Source: Aradus depressus
Lineage: Eukaryota > Arthropoda > Insecta > Hemiptera > Aradidae
NCBI GenBank assembly: GCA_963662175.1
Contig: OY759224.1
Coordinates: 36,527,489 to 36,591,488, forward strand
Length of the DNA: 64,000 bases
Direction: 5' to 3'
Position 1 is the first letter of the stretch. Each line of letters opens with the position of its first letter. Both the position numbers and the translations under genes were made by a program. This document shows positions 1 to 10,945 of this stretch, in pieces. The notes beneath the pieces are model-generated. The model was given only the letters and a program-made list of their open reading frames with translations, searched no databases and was not told the origin of the DNA.

Positions 1-154
1 GACCTAAGTGCCTCAGCTAGATTTCAAAGTGGCGATCCTGAGCTCGGTAGACTCCATTCTTCAAATTTCTCGCTCTTTAACGGTTTATAGATTTAATATT
101 TGTTAAAACTGATAGAGAACGACCGGATTATCTGAATGCTACACAAAAATCAAA

Positions 155-494
155 ATAAAAATCTATATGTATAATAAAAATTACTGGCTAATTTTGCTAA
201 GCGCAAAACTCGAGAACGGCTGGACCAATTCGGCTCATTTTTTTTTTCAAATATTCGTTGAAATGAAAAATAGAGTGTGTGACATCTCAACATTTTGAAA
301 GGGAGGGGGGTGTTTGGGGTAGGCCTTAGCATAAAATAGTTGTAGCTCAGAAACATTGCAAGGCTCTTACTATCTAAGGTGCCCGGCGTTCTTAAGTAGG
401 AACTTGCTGTGGTTCCAAGTAAAAAAAAGAAAAAAAAAAAAATCCAGTCCAATAGCTTTTGGCAGAACGACGTCTTTCGGGTCAGCTAGTTTAA
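155..494 (-). repeat. Dispersed repeat family X, single-unit copy
   Basis: Read on the minus strand, this begins with ACTAGCTGACCCGAAAGACG and ends with a TTATTATACATATAGAT-like tail preceded by a 'gaattggtccagccgttctcgag' segment. The same start and end recur at 2942-3886 and the same tail at 4333-4428. It carries a long A tract (T tract on the other strand) and one G-rich unit. No coding capacity was seen. The class is unknown; it could be non-autonomous DNA-element or LINE-tail material. Confidence 0.6.
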
Positions 495-669
495 AATAAA
501 AGGGATCTAGATCACTGCTCTACTTTAATGACACAAAGTTGATTAAAATTAAGTTTTACACCAGTGTTGGAATTTGTGATAAAATCGGAGTTGGCAACTG
601 AATTATTAAGAACTTTAAAATCTTTGTGGCACAGTTCGTGGGCGCGAAATCTATATCCTTTTATTCGCG
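488..669 (+). repeat. Left arm of a 182-bp inverted repeat
   Basis: This segment is repeated almost exactly in reverse complement at 1629-1810. It runs from AGTTTAAAATAAAAGGGATC to CTTTTATTCGCG. The two arms bracket a solo LTR, so the arrangement is either a foldback-type element split by an LTR insertion or two opposite insertions of one repeat. Confidence 0.8.
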
Positions 670-750
670 CATTACTTATAATGGAAGAGTAATGGGCAGG
701 AAAATCGTCTGTCGGGTCAGCTAGATAAAATATAAAAAAATAATATATAT

Positions 751-1613
751 TGTGATATATTGCATATCACAGACCGCTTGATAATTATAGTTATGAGAGC
801 GACCACGAGAAGCGCACTAGTAGAAAGATACATAAAGTGGAGGGGATGGAAATTCAAGGGTTCCTCGCTGAAGTGCGGTATGAGAAGAGACAGTCCTCAT
901 TCAGCTACCAGAGGAGACAGTCACTCCTGTTTGAGTGGCCGGAGGAGGTAGTCATTCCGAGTTCAGCTGTTGAGCTGGGCAGTTATTCAGAGTTGAGCTG
1001 TTGGAGGAGAAGACATTCCTGGCTGAGCTGTAGGAGGAAGGAGACTCCTGTTTGAGCTGACGTAGGAGACCGAAGACTCTCATTTTGCTGCTGAAGGGAG
1101 ATCATCCCTGCTGCCAACTTCGCAGGGACTGGAAGTTCCTCAATCTTTGTGAATTCTGGAGGAGAGACCACAGGCTTGAGTGTGGTTAAGATAAAGAAGA
1201 CTTTCAAGGTAACGGCATCATTTATTTTACATTTTTCTCCGACATCGAGACGAATGGCTGGCTGATCATCAATAGACACCTTCATGTTGCGGGAGTTACC
1301 AGAACATTTAAGTCTATATAAATTATTTCATGTTTAATAGATATTTTATTCCAGATGTGCGATTATGGAGGGACGCCTCACTAATATATGTCAATAATTG
1401 TGTTAATAAATGTATGTTGTCTTATAAATTGTTCTCTAAATTCTCTATAGCCTAGTTCACCTTCTGAGTACGCATGTTAACCCCAAAAGTAAAATCATTT
1501 TCATAGTAATTAATAAAAGTTTAAAGACCTCAAGCTAGGTCACTTCAATTTATGGTGTAGGATACCGGGTATACTTCAATTTATGGTGTAGGACGCCGGG
1601 TATACTTCAATTT
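751..1613 (+). repeat. Solo LTR (same family as the element at 36581-39726)
   Basis: It starts TGTGATATATTG and follows the sequence of the LTRs at 36581 and 38839 through the 'cctagttcaccttctgagtacgc' segment to an AT-repeat end. No internal region is attached, as expected after LTR-LTR recombination. It is more diverged from the other two copies than they are from each other. The 3' boundary is approximate because the last 60 bp contain a short local duplication ending in (TA)n. Confidence 0.7.
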
Positions 1614-1628
1614 ATATATATATATATA

Positions 1629-1810
1629 CGCGAATAAAAGGCTATAGATTTCGCGTCCACGAACTGTGCCACAAAGATTTTAAAGTTCTTAATAAATCAG
1701 TTGCCAACTCCGATTTTATCACAAATTCCAACACTGGTGTAAAACTTAATTTTAATCAACTTTGTGTCATTAAAGTAGAGCAGTGATCTAGATCCCTTTT
1801 ATTTTAAACT
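1629..1810 (-). repeat. Right arm of the 182-bp inverted repeat
   Basis: Reverse complement of 488-669, with only scattered differences. It ends where family Y begins. Confidence 0.8.
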
Positions 1811-1811
1811 A

Positions 1812-2940
1812 GCAGTAATACCCGGCGTTGCCCGGGGGAACTTTGAGTTTTCTCCCGAAATCTCCTATAAGGCTATTCAATTCTTCGGCAGTACATTCAT
1901 GATGTTATAATTTTCAATTATTCATACGGAATAAGGCTTATAGTCCTTCAACTATAGTAACGCTAGTAAGTTTTTAGGACCCCTGGGCACCACAGCTAGT
2001 ATGTGCCTTGCAACTGCGGACACCACAGCTAGTACGTAGTTAGGAACGCTGGGCACCACAGTTAGTATATGCCTTGCAACAGCGGACCCCACATCTTGTA
2101 CGTAGATAGGAACACTGAGCATCACAGCTAGTATGTGTCTTGCGACGGCGGACCCCATAGCCAGTACGTAGTTAGGAACGTTGGGCAACACAGCTAGTAA
2201 GTGCCTTGCAACAGCAGACCCCACAGCTAGTACAAAGTTAGGAACGCTGGGCACTACAGGTATTAAGTGCCTTGCAACAGCGGACACCACAGCTAGTATG
2301 TGCCTTGCAACCGCGGACACCACAGCTAGTACGTAGTTAGGAACGCTGGGCACCACAGCGAGTATGTGCCTTGCCACAGCGGACACCACAGCTAGTTCGT
2401 AGTTGCTACTACTACATGTGAAATTCATGACAATCTGACCAACCGTTAATGAGCTAGCTCTATATTTATACTTAGGCCCCCCCACAACCCCCCCTCCCGT
2501 TCAAAACTTTGGGACACCACACACCTTTTCTATTTGGCCTTCAGGAATACTACATGGGAAATTTCGTGACAATACGATCAACCGTTAAAGAGTTTGCTCT
2601 ATATTTATACTTAGGCCCCCCCACAACCCCTCCTCCCATTAAAAATTTTGGGACGCCACACAATATTTTTGAATTTGGCCTTTAAGAATACTACATGTGA
2701 AATTTCATGACAATCTCATCATCCGTTAAAGAGTTAGCACTATTTATATACTTAGGCCCCCCCTACAACACCCCCTCCCGTTCAAAATTTTGGGACGCCA
2801 CATAGCCTATTATTCAATCGGGCTCAAAAGAATGCTACATGTGAAGTTTCATAAAAATCCGTCCTGCCGTTTGGGCGTGATGCTGGAAGAAACCCACAAA
2901 TCCACAAACAAACCCCGTTTCAGCTTTATTAATATAGATA
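1812..2940 (+). repeat. Dispersed repeat family Y with internal satellite
   Basis: It begins with AGTAATACCCGGCGTTGCCC, a G+C-rich hairpin-like motif also found at the start of 32784-33455, and ends near a TTATTAATATAGAT tail. Between these lie a minisatellite (about 1975-2400) and three 120-130-bp units ending in C-rich tracts. The long minus-strand open frame across 1952-2485 encodes only the repetitive translation of the minisatellite and is not a gene. Confidence 0.6.
1975..2400. repeat. About 66-bp minisatellite
   Basis: A composite unit built from CACCACAGCTAGTACGTAGT, a 'aggaacgctgggcacc' piece and a 'gtgccttgcaacagcgga' piece is repeated about six times with substitutions. A degenerate trace of the same unit is at 32955-33070 in the other family Y copy. 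Confidence 0.75.
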
Positions 2941-2941
2941 G

Positions 2942-3886
2942 ACTAGCTGACCCGACAGACGTCGTTCTGTCAAAAGCTATTGGACTGGATTTTTTTTTTT
3001 TTTCTTTTTTTTACTTGGAACCACAGCAAGTTCCTACTTAAGAACGCCGGGCACCTTAGATAGTATGCGCCTTGCAATGCTAATAAGCTACAACTATTTT
3101 GTGCTAAGGCCTACCCCCAAAACCCCCCTCCCTTTCAAAATGTTGAGATGTCACACACCCTATTTTTGAATTCGGGCTTTAAGAATACTACATGTGAAAT
3201 TCCATGACAATCCGATCATCTGTTAATGACCTATCAGTATCTTCATATTTACGCTTACCCCCACAACCTCCCTCCCTTTTGTGACGTCACACAGTTTATT
3301 TTTCAATTTGACTTTCAAGAATTCGACATGTGAAATTCTATGACATTACGATCATCCGTTAAAGACCTATCACTATCTTTATATGTAGGCCTACCTCCAC
3401 AACCCCCCCTCCCGTTCAAAATTATGAGATATCACGTAGCGTATTTTTCAAATTTGCCTTTAAGAATACTACATGTCAAATTCCATGACATTCCGATCAT
3501 CCGTTAAAAACCTATCACTATCTTTATATGTAGGCCTACCCCCACAACCCCCCTCCCGTTCAAAATTTTGAGTTGTCACGTAGGGTATTTTTCAATTTGG
3601 CCTTTAAGAATACTACATGTGAAATTCCATGACAATCCGATCATCCGTTAAAGACCTATCACTATCTTTATATTAGGCCTGCCCCCCCCCCCCCCCCCCC
3701 CTGCCTTTAAAATTTTGAGACCACACATCCTATTTTTAAATTTGGCTTTTTAGAATACTACATGTGAAATTCCATGACAATTCGACTATTAGTTAATGTT
3801 ACCGGTATCTTTATACTAAGGCCTACCCCCACAACCCCCGCTCCCGTGCAAAATTTAGCCAATCATTTTTATTATATAGATGTAGA
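2942..3886 (+). repeat. Family X copy expanded by a ~125-bp satellite
   Basis: The start (ACTAGCTGACCCGACAGACG) and end (TTTTTATTATATAGAT) match the short family X copy at 155-494. The middle holds about six tandem 120-130-bp units, each with a 'actacatgtgaaattcc' part, a 'cgatcatccgttaaag' part and a C-rich tract; one C tract exceeds 20 bases. The same unit recurs at 2410-2900 and 49300-49890. Confidence 0.7.
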
Positions 3887-3890
3887 CATG

Positions 3891-4182
3891 TAAAAACTGA
3901 ATAAAACGAAACAGTAAGTAAATGACAAAGATGACAACCAAAGATAAATCGAGGAACTTGCCAGAACATGGCCAGAAGCGAAGATTTAAAAACAACCAAG
4001 AAAATAACACGCACTAAAAACTGATAACACGCACTAAAAACTGAATAAAACGAAACAGTAAGTAAATGACAAAGATGACAACGAAAGATAAATCGAGGAA
4101 CTTGCCAGAAGCGAAGATTTAAAAAAACCAAGAAAATAACGCACTAAAAACTGAATAAAACGAAACGGTAAGTAAATGATTT
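3891..4182. repeat. 110-144-bp tandem repeat
   Basis: Two full units and part of a third contain ACTGAATAAAACGAAACAGT followed by a 'aaatcgaggaacttgccag' block. Length differences come from small internal duplications. No coding signal is seen. Confidence 0.75.
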
Positions 4183-4332
4183 TAGGGTGTCCGAGATCGA
4201 TTCACTTGATCGATTCATTGTTCACATCGATCATTATGACCCCAAACATCGATTCTTGGATTAATCTATCTCAGATCGCCATCCCTAGAATTAACAGCTA
4301 AGAACTCTTCATAAGAACCTTCCTCGGACTTC

Positions 4333-4428
4333 AACGAATATTTGAAAAAAAAAATTAGCCGAATTGGTCCAGCCGTTCTCGAGTTTTCGCTTAACAAAAA
4401 TAGGCAGTCATTTTTATTATATAGATTG
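4333..4428 (+). repeat. 3' end fragment of family X
   Basis: It contains the 'gaattggtccagccgttctc' segment and the TTTTTATTATATAGAT tail of family X, with no upstream part. The flank from 4430 to about 5690 is A+T-rich with stop-filled frames; I see no gene in it. Confidence 0.6.
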
Positions 4429-4429
4429 T

Positions 4430-5690
4430 CGTACAAAGATGAAGAATTTAATCCTGTCGAAATCCGGACAAGGAAACTATTCAGCAATTTCAAAGAAGTC
4501 TCCCTTAAAACCGCTTACCAACAAACCATGCCCAATTCAAAGAAGAAATACGACGATTTACAAGTCTATTAAATAATAGATCAATACCAATGGTACATCA
4601 AGATTTTTAACAGAATTTGAAATTTTTTACCAAATGAAATTATTGAAGACTGAACTGCTGTTGTTAAGTCTTAATTTTACGACTACTTACCAAGTTAGTC
4701 AATAACTAACAAATAGTTAATATTTGTTACCAAGCATTCCCACCAATTTTTTTCTAAGTTCTACTACTAGTCTTAATACTTATTGTACTTTGATGAGAAC
4801 CTCAAACTCTTCCTTGTGGTATTTGTTACCTACCTATGTTAGTTATTACGAAGTGCAATTTTTTTTTATACCTACCAAGCATGCCTTTTGTTTTATTTTT
4901 TACACATGATTCAATAAAAATTGTTTAAACATAATTTTATTTTATTGTATTTTTTTTTACATCACCTTTCAAGTCACCCCTTCAATCCCAAAATTGCATC
5001 ATAATTTACGTAATAGTGGTGAAACTATTTAAAAAAATCTTAATTCGGGGTTTTTAATACCACGACCAGTTGTGCCTATTAAAGATACTAAAATTAAAAG
5101 GAAAAGCGAAAGAAAAAATTTGGTTAGGTCAATTGTTGCCCTGTTCATTAAGTTTATAGTTTTGTATAACTTTGAAACGCTCTTTTCTCTAGATGATGAA
5201 TTACGGACTTACGCCACTATGATTCTCAACAGGCGATATGACCTCGCTAGCTAAAGCCCGGGCATGAGTTCTGGTAAAATAATAAAAGAGAACGTTCTTT
5301 TTTCTTTTTATTATGAAACAATTTGAGATTTGTCTTAAAATAATGTCGTAGTAATAACAGAAAACAGACAAATAAATACTTCATACTTACAGGTGGTCGT
5401 TCATTTTTCTTCGCCGAATATAGTTTGTAAATAAGCTAATGAAACTTATTTCTGTTTTTTTTTTTTAATATTAAGGAATGTTAAAGCTTGAAAAATGTTT
5501 ACACATAACCACAGCTATTTGTCTTTATGGTTAAGTTAAAATATATTAGAAAAATTACATAACATAAGGTCGCATCGTCATGTGTAAACGTAGATCTATT
5601 TGACATATCAGAAATAAATATTATTCACGTTTTTTTTTTAATTATTATTTTTATTTAACGTCGCATCGACTTCAGGGTCATTAGTGACGA
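4430..5690. other. AT-rich non-coding stretch
   Basis: Only short random open frames occur. A piece near 5235-5265 (AAAGCCCGGGCATGAGT) resembles the 3' end of the SINE family found at 10180, 15510 and 32216. No RNA gene or exon was recognised. Confidence 0.5.
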
Positions 5691-5699
5691 CTATTGTGT

Positions 5700-5756
5700 C
5701 TACATGTCCTCGTAGAGTTTCGCATCTTTAAAGAAGTGGATGAGTCCGTTGTATTC
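5700..5756 (-). CDS. Candidate terminal cNBD exon of channel gene A (weak)
   Basis: An AG acceptor at 5757-5758 is followed by 18 codons (EYNGLIHFFKDAKLYEDM) and a TAG. The phase (0) fits the donor of the exon at 7171-7269, and the FF..A.LYEDM pattern could be the end of a cyclic-nucleotide-binding domain. No counterpart was found in gene B, and a short exon like this can occur by chance. Confidence 0.3.
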   Translation of the reverse strand, partial: EYNGLIHFFKDAKLYEDM

Positions 5757-5970
5757 CTAGTTGGATATTTGCAGTAGTTTTTTCATGTCAGTCGGTAGTT
5801 TGTATTTGTTTCTTAATTTGATACTCCACTTGATGGGTTTTCTTGGCTTTCGATGTTTACAGTTTGACAATACGTCGGCCAGCGTCCGAATCAGATGTCA
5901 TATACATAACTCAATAAAATCGATCCAGCTGTTTAGACTCTCCGAGTGAACAAAGAATATATGAGGGAGC

Positions 5971-6198
5971 CATGGTGGCCGTGCGGGCTAGAGCGTAGGG
6001 ATCCATGGTGGCCGTGCGGGCTAGAGCGTAGGGCTTTGGGAGCATGGTCTCACCATGGTTTGCGGGTTCGAATCCCGTCTGGGAATGAGTTTATTTCGTA
6101 GATAAAACTGCCTCCCGGGGCCATTGATGTTGTAAATAACTAACTATATAAGACAATGGCTAATATGCATCGTACATAAGGCAAAAAAAAAAAAAAAG
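5971..6198 (+). mobile_element. tRNA-derived SINE with poly(A) tail and duplicated head
   Basis: It has an A-box-like TGGCCGTGCGGGCTAGAGCG and a B-box GGTTCGAATCCC at tRNA-like spacing, an unrelated body, and a terminal A run at about 6183-6198. The A-box region is present twice in tandem (from 5971 and from 6003), about 32 bp apart. It lacks tRNA folding beyond the promoter, so it is a SINE rather than a tRNA gene. Confidence 0.75.
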
Positions 6199-6199
6199 A

Positions 6200-7165
6200 A
6201 TATATCATATATACATTAAAAAAACAATATCCTCCCTTCGAATTCCGCAGTCAGGTAAAAAGTCCAACTCGGATTAACGAAGTTCAAATTATCGAGACTA
6301 TTGTACTTTGATCGAAAGCAATCAAGGTAAGGAAAACTATAAGTTGATAAATCAAGTCATATACATTAGGAAGTGTCGGTTCTGGGGGAGGAACCGTGCC
6401 TCGGATAATATACACAGATAAAACCTATATAATATAATATCCAGAAACAGATATAGCAAGGTTTTTACAATAAAGCTTTATTCAGAAAAAATTTGACATT
6501 TTGAACAAAATTAAGGTTTTATGTTTGTCTTCTTTCCAGTTTTTATGTCGAAAAGTGATATTTTATCATATAATCCTGGATATAGCCGAGTTATTCTCAG
6601 AAATCTGTTTCTTGGCAATTTCAAAATCTGAAAAATCCCATAATTATGGGTAATAATGAGTTAATCAACATAACTGAAATCATAATTTACAGTGAGGGGG
6701 GGGGGGGGAGAGGGGGGGGGGGGGGGGGGGGGGGGAGCAAACGTGCCAGCAATAGTACACTCAGCTGTTAAATTAAACATCAATATTTTTTGGATGGATT
6801 TTTTGAAATAAAACAGTATATGCATTTTCGAAAGCATAATATATTTTTCGATATTTAATATCAAAAGCCTTCATATCCATTGGTGGCAAATGTTGGGAAA
6901 TCAAGAGAAGAAGAAAGTAATTTATTTGGTCAGGCATTCTAGTGCCTTTCACAAAAATGACAGATTATAATACAAAAAAAAAAAAAATAAAATAAAAAAA
7001 ATAAAATATATAATATATATCATATGACCATATATTATATGGTCATATAATATATGATATATATTATATATTTTATTATATATGATTTGTATTATATATG
7101 ACCGCATTTGGGACTTAATAAACAGTCAGGAATTCCAATTTGAATATGGATAAAACCAAATGGTA
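6200..7165. other. AT-rich stretch with a homopolymer and an AT palindrome
   Basis: No gene was recognised. A G tract interrupted by single A residues lies at 6697-6735. A palindromic A+T block with central CATATGACCATATA lies at about 7000-7075. Short frames across the G tract encode only poly-Pro and are artefacts. Confidence 0.5.
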
Positions 7166-7170
7166 CTTAC

Positions 7171-7269
7171 TTCAGTATTGTCTACTGCTATAGCTTTGTC
7201 ATCTCGTCTCGACTTGTTATGTAGCAGACTCCAGGAACCAAAGAAGTCGCCCACATTCATCGTACAGTC
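7171..7269 (-). CDS. Gene A exon: cNBD phosphate-binding cassette region
   Basis: AG acceptor at 7270-7271, GTAAGT donor at 7165-7170, 33 codons, phase 0. It contains MNVGDFFGSWSLL, which aligns with the GxxFGExxLL turn of cyclic-nucleotide-binding domains, followed by RRDDKAIAV. The Glu of FGE, which contacts the ribose in HCN channels, is Ser here, and the Thr after RR is Asp. The second Arg is kept. The gene B exon at 41968-42066 has exactly the same length. Confidence 0.85.
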
Positions 7270-7519
7270 CTGAAATTAAATGAAAAATAACTTTCATTCT
7301 GGGAAATTCGAGGCATAGGTATGGGGAGGGTAAAGAGGGTAATAACCACCCACCCCTCAGAAGCCAGAACCAAAAATAGTACTTAGAGAATAAAATACTA
7401 AATAATGATCAATGTTTTTTTAAAAATCTTTAGTTAATAAAAAATGGGATATTAAGGATAATAATACACAATACCTAGGATACATCGATGTCACACTGGT
7501 GTCGAGTAGACTGTACCCA

Positions 7520-8960
7520 GCTGTGAGCAGTTGGTGTGTCCGAGAAGTCAAGGATAGCGACCACGGTGTACTAGACGTTTTCTCTTTGACAACCGCCTTC
7601 CCGCAACCAGGCCCAAAGACCCCGATACGCTACACGCAAAACAATATCTGACGCCTTTGTGACCGCCATTGCTGCCTACTCCTGTGAAGAAGAATGGGAA
7701 GGTCTCAGGAGTTCTGACCCGGTTGACCACATTGAGGATGAGGTTGGCAAACTCAATAGTTTATTCAGGCTGCTGACAAGATCATCCCCAAGAATGTCCA
7801 CCGGGTTAAGAAGGTACCCTGGTGGAGCGAAGACCTTACCCTCGATAAGAGGACCGTTTATCGTACCAGGCGGAGGTACCAGCGGTGCCGAGACCCAACC
7901 CAAAGGGAGACGCGAAGGGAGGAGTACCGGTAGCTTAGCAGGGCGTATGGCAGGAGAGTCGAGGCGGCAAAAAAGGAGAGTTGGAGAAGTTTTGTTGAGG
8001 AAGAAATCAGTAGGAACCCGTGGGGATTACCTTACCGTGTCGTCACTGGGAGACTGAAATCAATTCCACTTGTAGTCTCCATAAGGGATGGCCACCTGCA
8101 CGCTCGCTATGTCCCTGGAGGAGACGAACAGGTTATTCCTGGAAGAAGCCTTTTCCGCTGACGATCCAGCACAGGATTCGCCCGGCCAACGCGATATCAG
8201 GAGCGCTGCCAGTACCCCTGCCATAGACGGAAGATGCACCTGATTGGGAGGAGATCGATCTGCTCTTGGTGGTTGGGAAGCGGAAGAGTGGCGATCTCAT
8301 CGACGCCGCTGTAATCAAGAAAGCATTCCCGACCATCAAGACAGATCTACATCTATTCATGCTTGTCTAGAGCGAGGCCATGTCCCAAGCGCTTGGAAGC
8401 GCGCACTAATATGCATCTTTGTTAAGCCTAGGGACCTCTCTTTGGCAAAGAGCTATGGACCAATCATCCTGCTCCCCGTCTTTGGGAAGGTACTGGAGAC
8501 CCTTATTTTCAACGGAATTCACACGCAAGTACACGCCTTAGTACCCCCCGTTGGCAATTTGGCTGCATTAGGGGTAGATCTGCCGAGGACGCATTGAGGA
8601 TGCTGAGAGCAGACATAGAAGAACAAGAAGGCAAAAATGCCCTCTGCGGTTTCTTCGATATTGCGTCGGTCTTTCGATTACACCTGGTGGTAAGCCATCC
8701 TCACGAGACTGCGGGCCATGGGATTGCCTATGAATTTATTTGCGCTGATCTCTAGCTTCCTCTGCGATCGATCCGCCACCTTAAGCCAGCTGTATACTTG
8801 TACTGCAGTGGATGTTACTAGAGGCTGTCCTCAGGGCTCGGTTCTCGGACCAACGCCGTGGAATATACTCTTTGTCGGGTTGCTCCGTGATCTCGGATCC
8901 GGGGGGCGAAGGGGGTGATCCCTGGCAGAGTTGGCGAGGGAAATATCGCAAAGTCGGAGC
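7520..8960 (+). mobile_element. Decayed R1-type LINE (reverse transcriptase relic)
   Basis: Plus-strand pieces of a non-LTR retrotransposon ORF2 are split by frameshifts and stops. In order: a post-endonuclease segment with VHRVKKVPWWSEDLTL and a following Arg-rich stretch, then an RT block with AWKRAL, SYGPI and PVFGKVLETL, then GFFDIASVF, and finally DVTRGCPQGSVLGPTPWN. The YADD region is missing or unrecognisable. It lies in the intron between the two gene A cNBD exons. The clade call (R1-like) rests on motif style alone. Confidence 0.75.
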
Positions 8961-8997
8961 CCCTTTAAGATATAAAATATATAAAATAACATGTCAC

Positions 8998-9208
8998 CTC
9001 CTTTCTATCCTGCGAACAAGATATAAACAGTGCCTTTCGTTATAAAGTAGAGACCTTCCACGACCGAGTTGACATCGTAGATCACCTCACCCCTCAGATA
9101 GATCTCTTCATAAAGACTTTTCATTATCTTATCGGTAACGAACTCAGGAAGGTCCATGAAGAAGTACGTCTTCATCAGTAGCGTCTGATACTTCTCAATC
9201 AGCATCCC
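8998..9208 (-). pseudogene. Gene A exon: C-linker end and start of cNBD, with in-frame stop
   Basis: Acceptor AG at 9209-9210. The exon encodes GMLIEKYQTLL, DLPEFVTDKIMK, then the beta-roll start YLRGEVIYDVNSVVEGLYF. It aligns without gaps to gene B 42232-42438 for 67 codons; codon 68 is TAG (9005-9007). Where gene B has a GTAACA donor, this copy has GGAGGT; the nearest GT donor (8997) is out of phase with the next exon. The homology is clear, and both the stop and the donor problem can be read directly. Confidence 0.85.
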
Positions 9209-9254
9209 CTGAAAGTGGACTATAATCACGCTCTCCCTATACTTGTATTTCAAA

Positions 9255-10140
9255 TTTGGAACTAGTCCCTAATGATAATTATAAAATGTATCAAAAAAAA
9301 AAAACATAGGAATTTAAAATTTGTTGCCATTTGTTACAAATAAAACATTAATTTCATCTATTTCCTACGAAAATTTATTGTACATTCTTCGGAGTGCTCG
9401 AACTATGATCGTGATGGTCCTATCAAATCTGAGAGCGTTTTGCTAGTTGCACATTTAATATATATTTTTCGATAGACAGTTGAAGAACTTTCATGTTCAT
9501 TTTATTTTATCTTTATTATTATTTTATTTTTATGTTTATGATTATTATTTATTTAATATTTTCTTTTTGTTTTGTACATATTATATTATTTGCATAGTTT
9601 TTTTTTTTTTTTCTTTACTATTATTTTGTAAGTACATAATCATATTCTTTCGATGTATATACTATATATATATATATATTTTTTTATTATTATTTTTTTT
9701 CTTTCTTTTATGTATATTTTAATGTTTTGTCATTCATAAAATTTACTCATGGTTTTATACCGATTGTAAATATTCAAAATAAAGAATTTAAAAAATATAT
9801 ATATATTTTCACTTATGGTTGACTATTATCTTTTCTGGTTGAAGCCTATCTACCGATACTGCCTGTATTAATGTGTTTTTCAGATAATATAAGGAATCGG
9901 CTATTTTAGTTAGGAGCAACCAGAATATATTTGTCATCTTTACTTTTGGGAGACATGGTATGCTATGGAGCCCTCCGGTCCACGGTTCCTGACTTGAACC
10001 CAGGTAGACGGGACTTTCGGACCGGGAATTTCGGATATCGGTCCGTGAAAAAACGGATACCGGAACCGAAAATGTTCGATTTCTCGACAGCCCTAATATA
10101 TATGACCAACCGTTCAAAAAGTAGGTAGCACTCATATATT
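9255..10140. other. Intronic AT-rich DNA without a recognised gene
   Basis: It includes a strongly T-rich block at 9480-9720 and an (AT)n at 9795-9805. A mixed-composition block at 9815-10130 has short overlapping frames on both strands that resemble no protein I know. Confidence 0.45.
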
Positions 10141-10179
10141 GTCATGGGCTCATGAGTGTAGTTATCCGGAGTTATCCAT

Positions 10180-10475
10180 ATCTGGGCATTACCTTCGAGG
10201 TCATATCGCCTACAACCAGAGCGCTCTTTCGTTCACTCTGGTGGATGTGAGCCCGACTCTATTATGGGAGTCCTAAATGTTGCCTACCCTAAATTTTTAC
10301 TCACCTAGGATAGGGGTCTTTTAACGAGTACCTGACATCGTATCCGAAGGACGGCCTGCTTAGGTTATTTTACCTTCTAGATAAAATAAACTAAGGGCCT
10401 CGGCCGGGTTTCGAACCCGCGATCTTGAGCTCAGTAAGCAAGCACGCATACAACTGATCTACATACGCCCTCTAG
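10180..10475 (-). mobile_element. tRNA-derived SINE, family S
   Basis: On the minus strand the head has an A-box-like TATGTAGATCAGTTGTATG and a B-box GGGTTCGAAACCC, followed by a body with GGCCGTCCTTCGGATACGAT and a 'cctatcctaggtgagta' block. Related copies are at 15510-15805, 32216-32517 and (head plus part of body) 17731-17870. Three of the four sit on the minus strand, the same strand as the channel genes. Confidence 0.7.
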
Positions 10476-10500
10476 ATGAATATATATAAAAGTAGCACTT

Positions 10501-10529
10501 ATCCCCCCCCCCCCCCCCCCCCCCCCCCC
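10501..10529. repeat. Poly(C) tract
   Basis: An uninterrupted run of C of about 26-28 bases on the plus strand. Similar C tracts occur at 3680, 31160, 43390, 49559 and 49855. Confidence 0.9.
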
Positions 10530-10625
10530 TCTTACTTCACGCATAGACAACACTTAAATTATCCACAATAGTTAATACAATCATTTTCTTATTTATATAC
10601 TCTTAATAACGTCTAATAATATAGG

Positions 10626-10698
10626 TGGGAGGGCACATCTGGGAGGGCACATCTGGGAGAGCCCATCTGGGAGGGCACATCTGGGAGGGCACATCTGC
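10626..10698. repeat. 14-bp tandem repeat beside a gene A exon
   Basis: Five copies of GGGAGGGCACATCT (one with two changes). The array is about 40 bp into the intron downstream of the C-linker exon, next to the exon's abnormal donor. On the minus strand it reads as C-rich AGATGTGCCCTCCC units. Confidence 0.9.
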
Positions 10699-10739
10699 CC
10701 GTGGTCCCGATGTATTATGGTAAGGTATGGTATACCCGC

Positions 10740-10945
10740 CTTCTTGAGTCTGCTGGTCATGATGTCAATTAGTTCTGATTCGTTGTAATATTCAGGAAAG
10801 TATCTGTAGTCATAATGGTCGAGAATGAGCTTCTGGTCGGAGAGAGAGAGCTGCCGTTTGGGGAAGTGATCAATGAGCATGTTCCGGATGTCTTCATAGC
10901 TACAAGAAGTATGGTTCAGATAGAGGAACAGAATAATCACCTGAC
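10740..10945 (-). CDS. Gene A exon: S6 end and C-linker
   Basis: AG acceptor at 10946-10947, 206 bp, entering in phase 1 and leaving in phase 0. The product starts GQVIILFLYLNHTS, then SYEDIRNMLIDHFPK, LILDHYDYRYFPEYYNESEL and MTSRLKK, matching the helical C-linker that couples S6 to the cNBD in HCN/CNG channels. Gene B 43430-43635 has the same length and about 60% identical residues by eye. The donor position by homology reads AAG|GCGGGT, a GC rather than GT donor. Confidence 0.88.

Noticed and set aside
1952..2485. 177-codon minus-strand open frame
   Set aside because: It is the translation of the 66-bp minisatellite (repeated AVARH and VPN phrases); no start context or family.
5971..6100. 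tRNA gene
   Set aside because: A- and B-boxes are present, but the acceptor stem does not close, and the body and poly(A) tail mark it as a SINE.
10385..10475. tRNA gene on the minus strand
   Set aside because: It belongs to a four-copy SINE family with a shared non-tRNA body.
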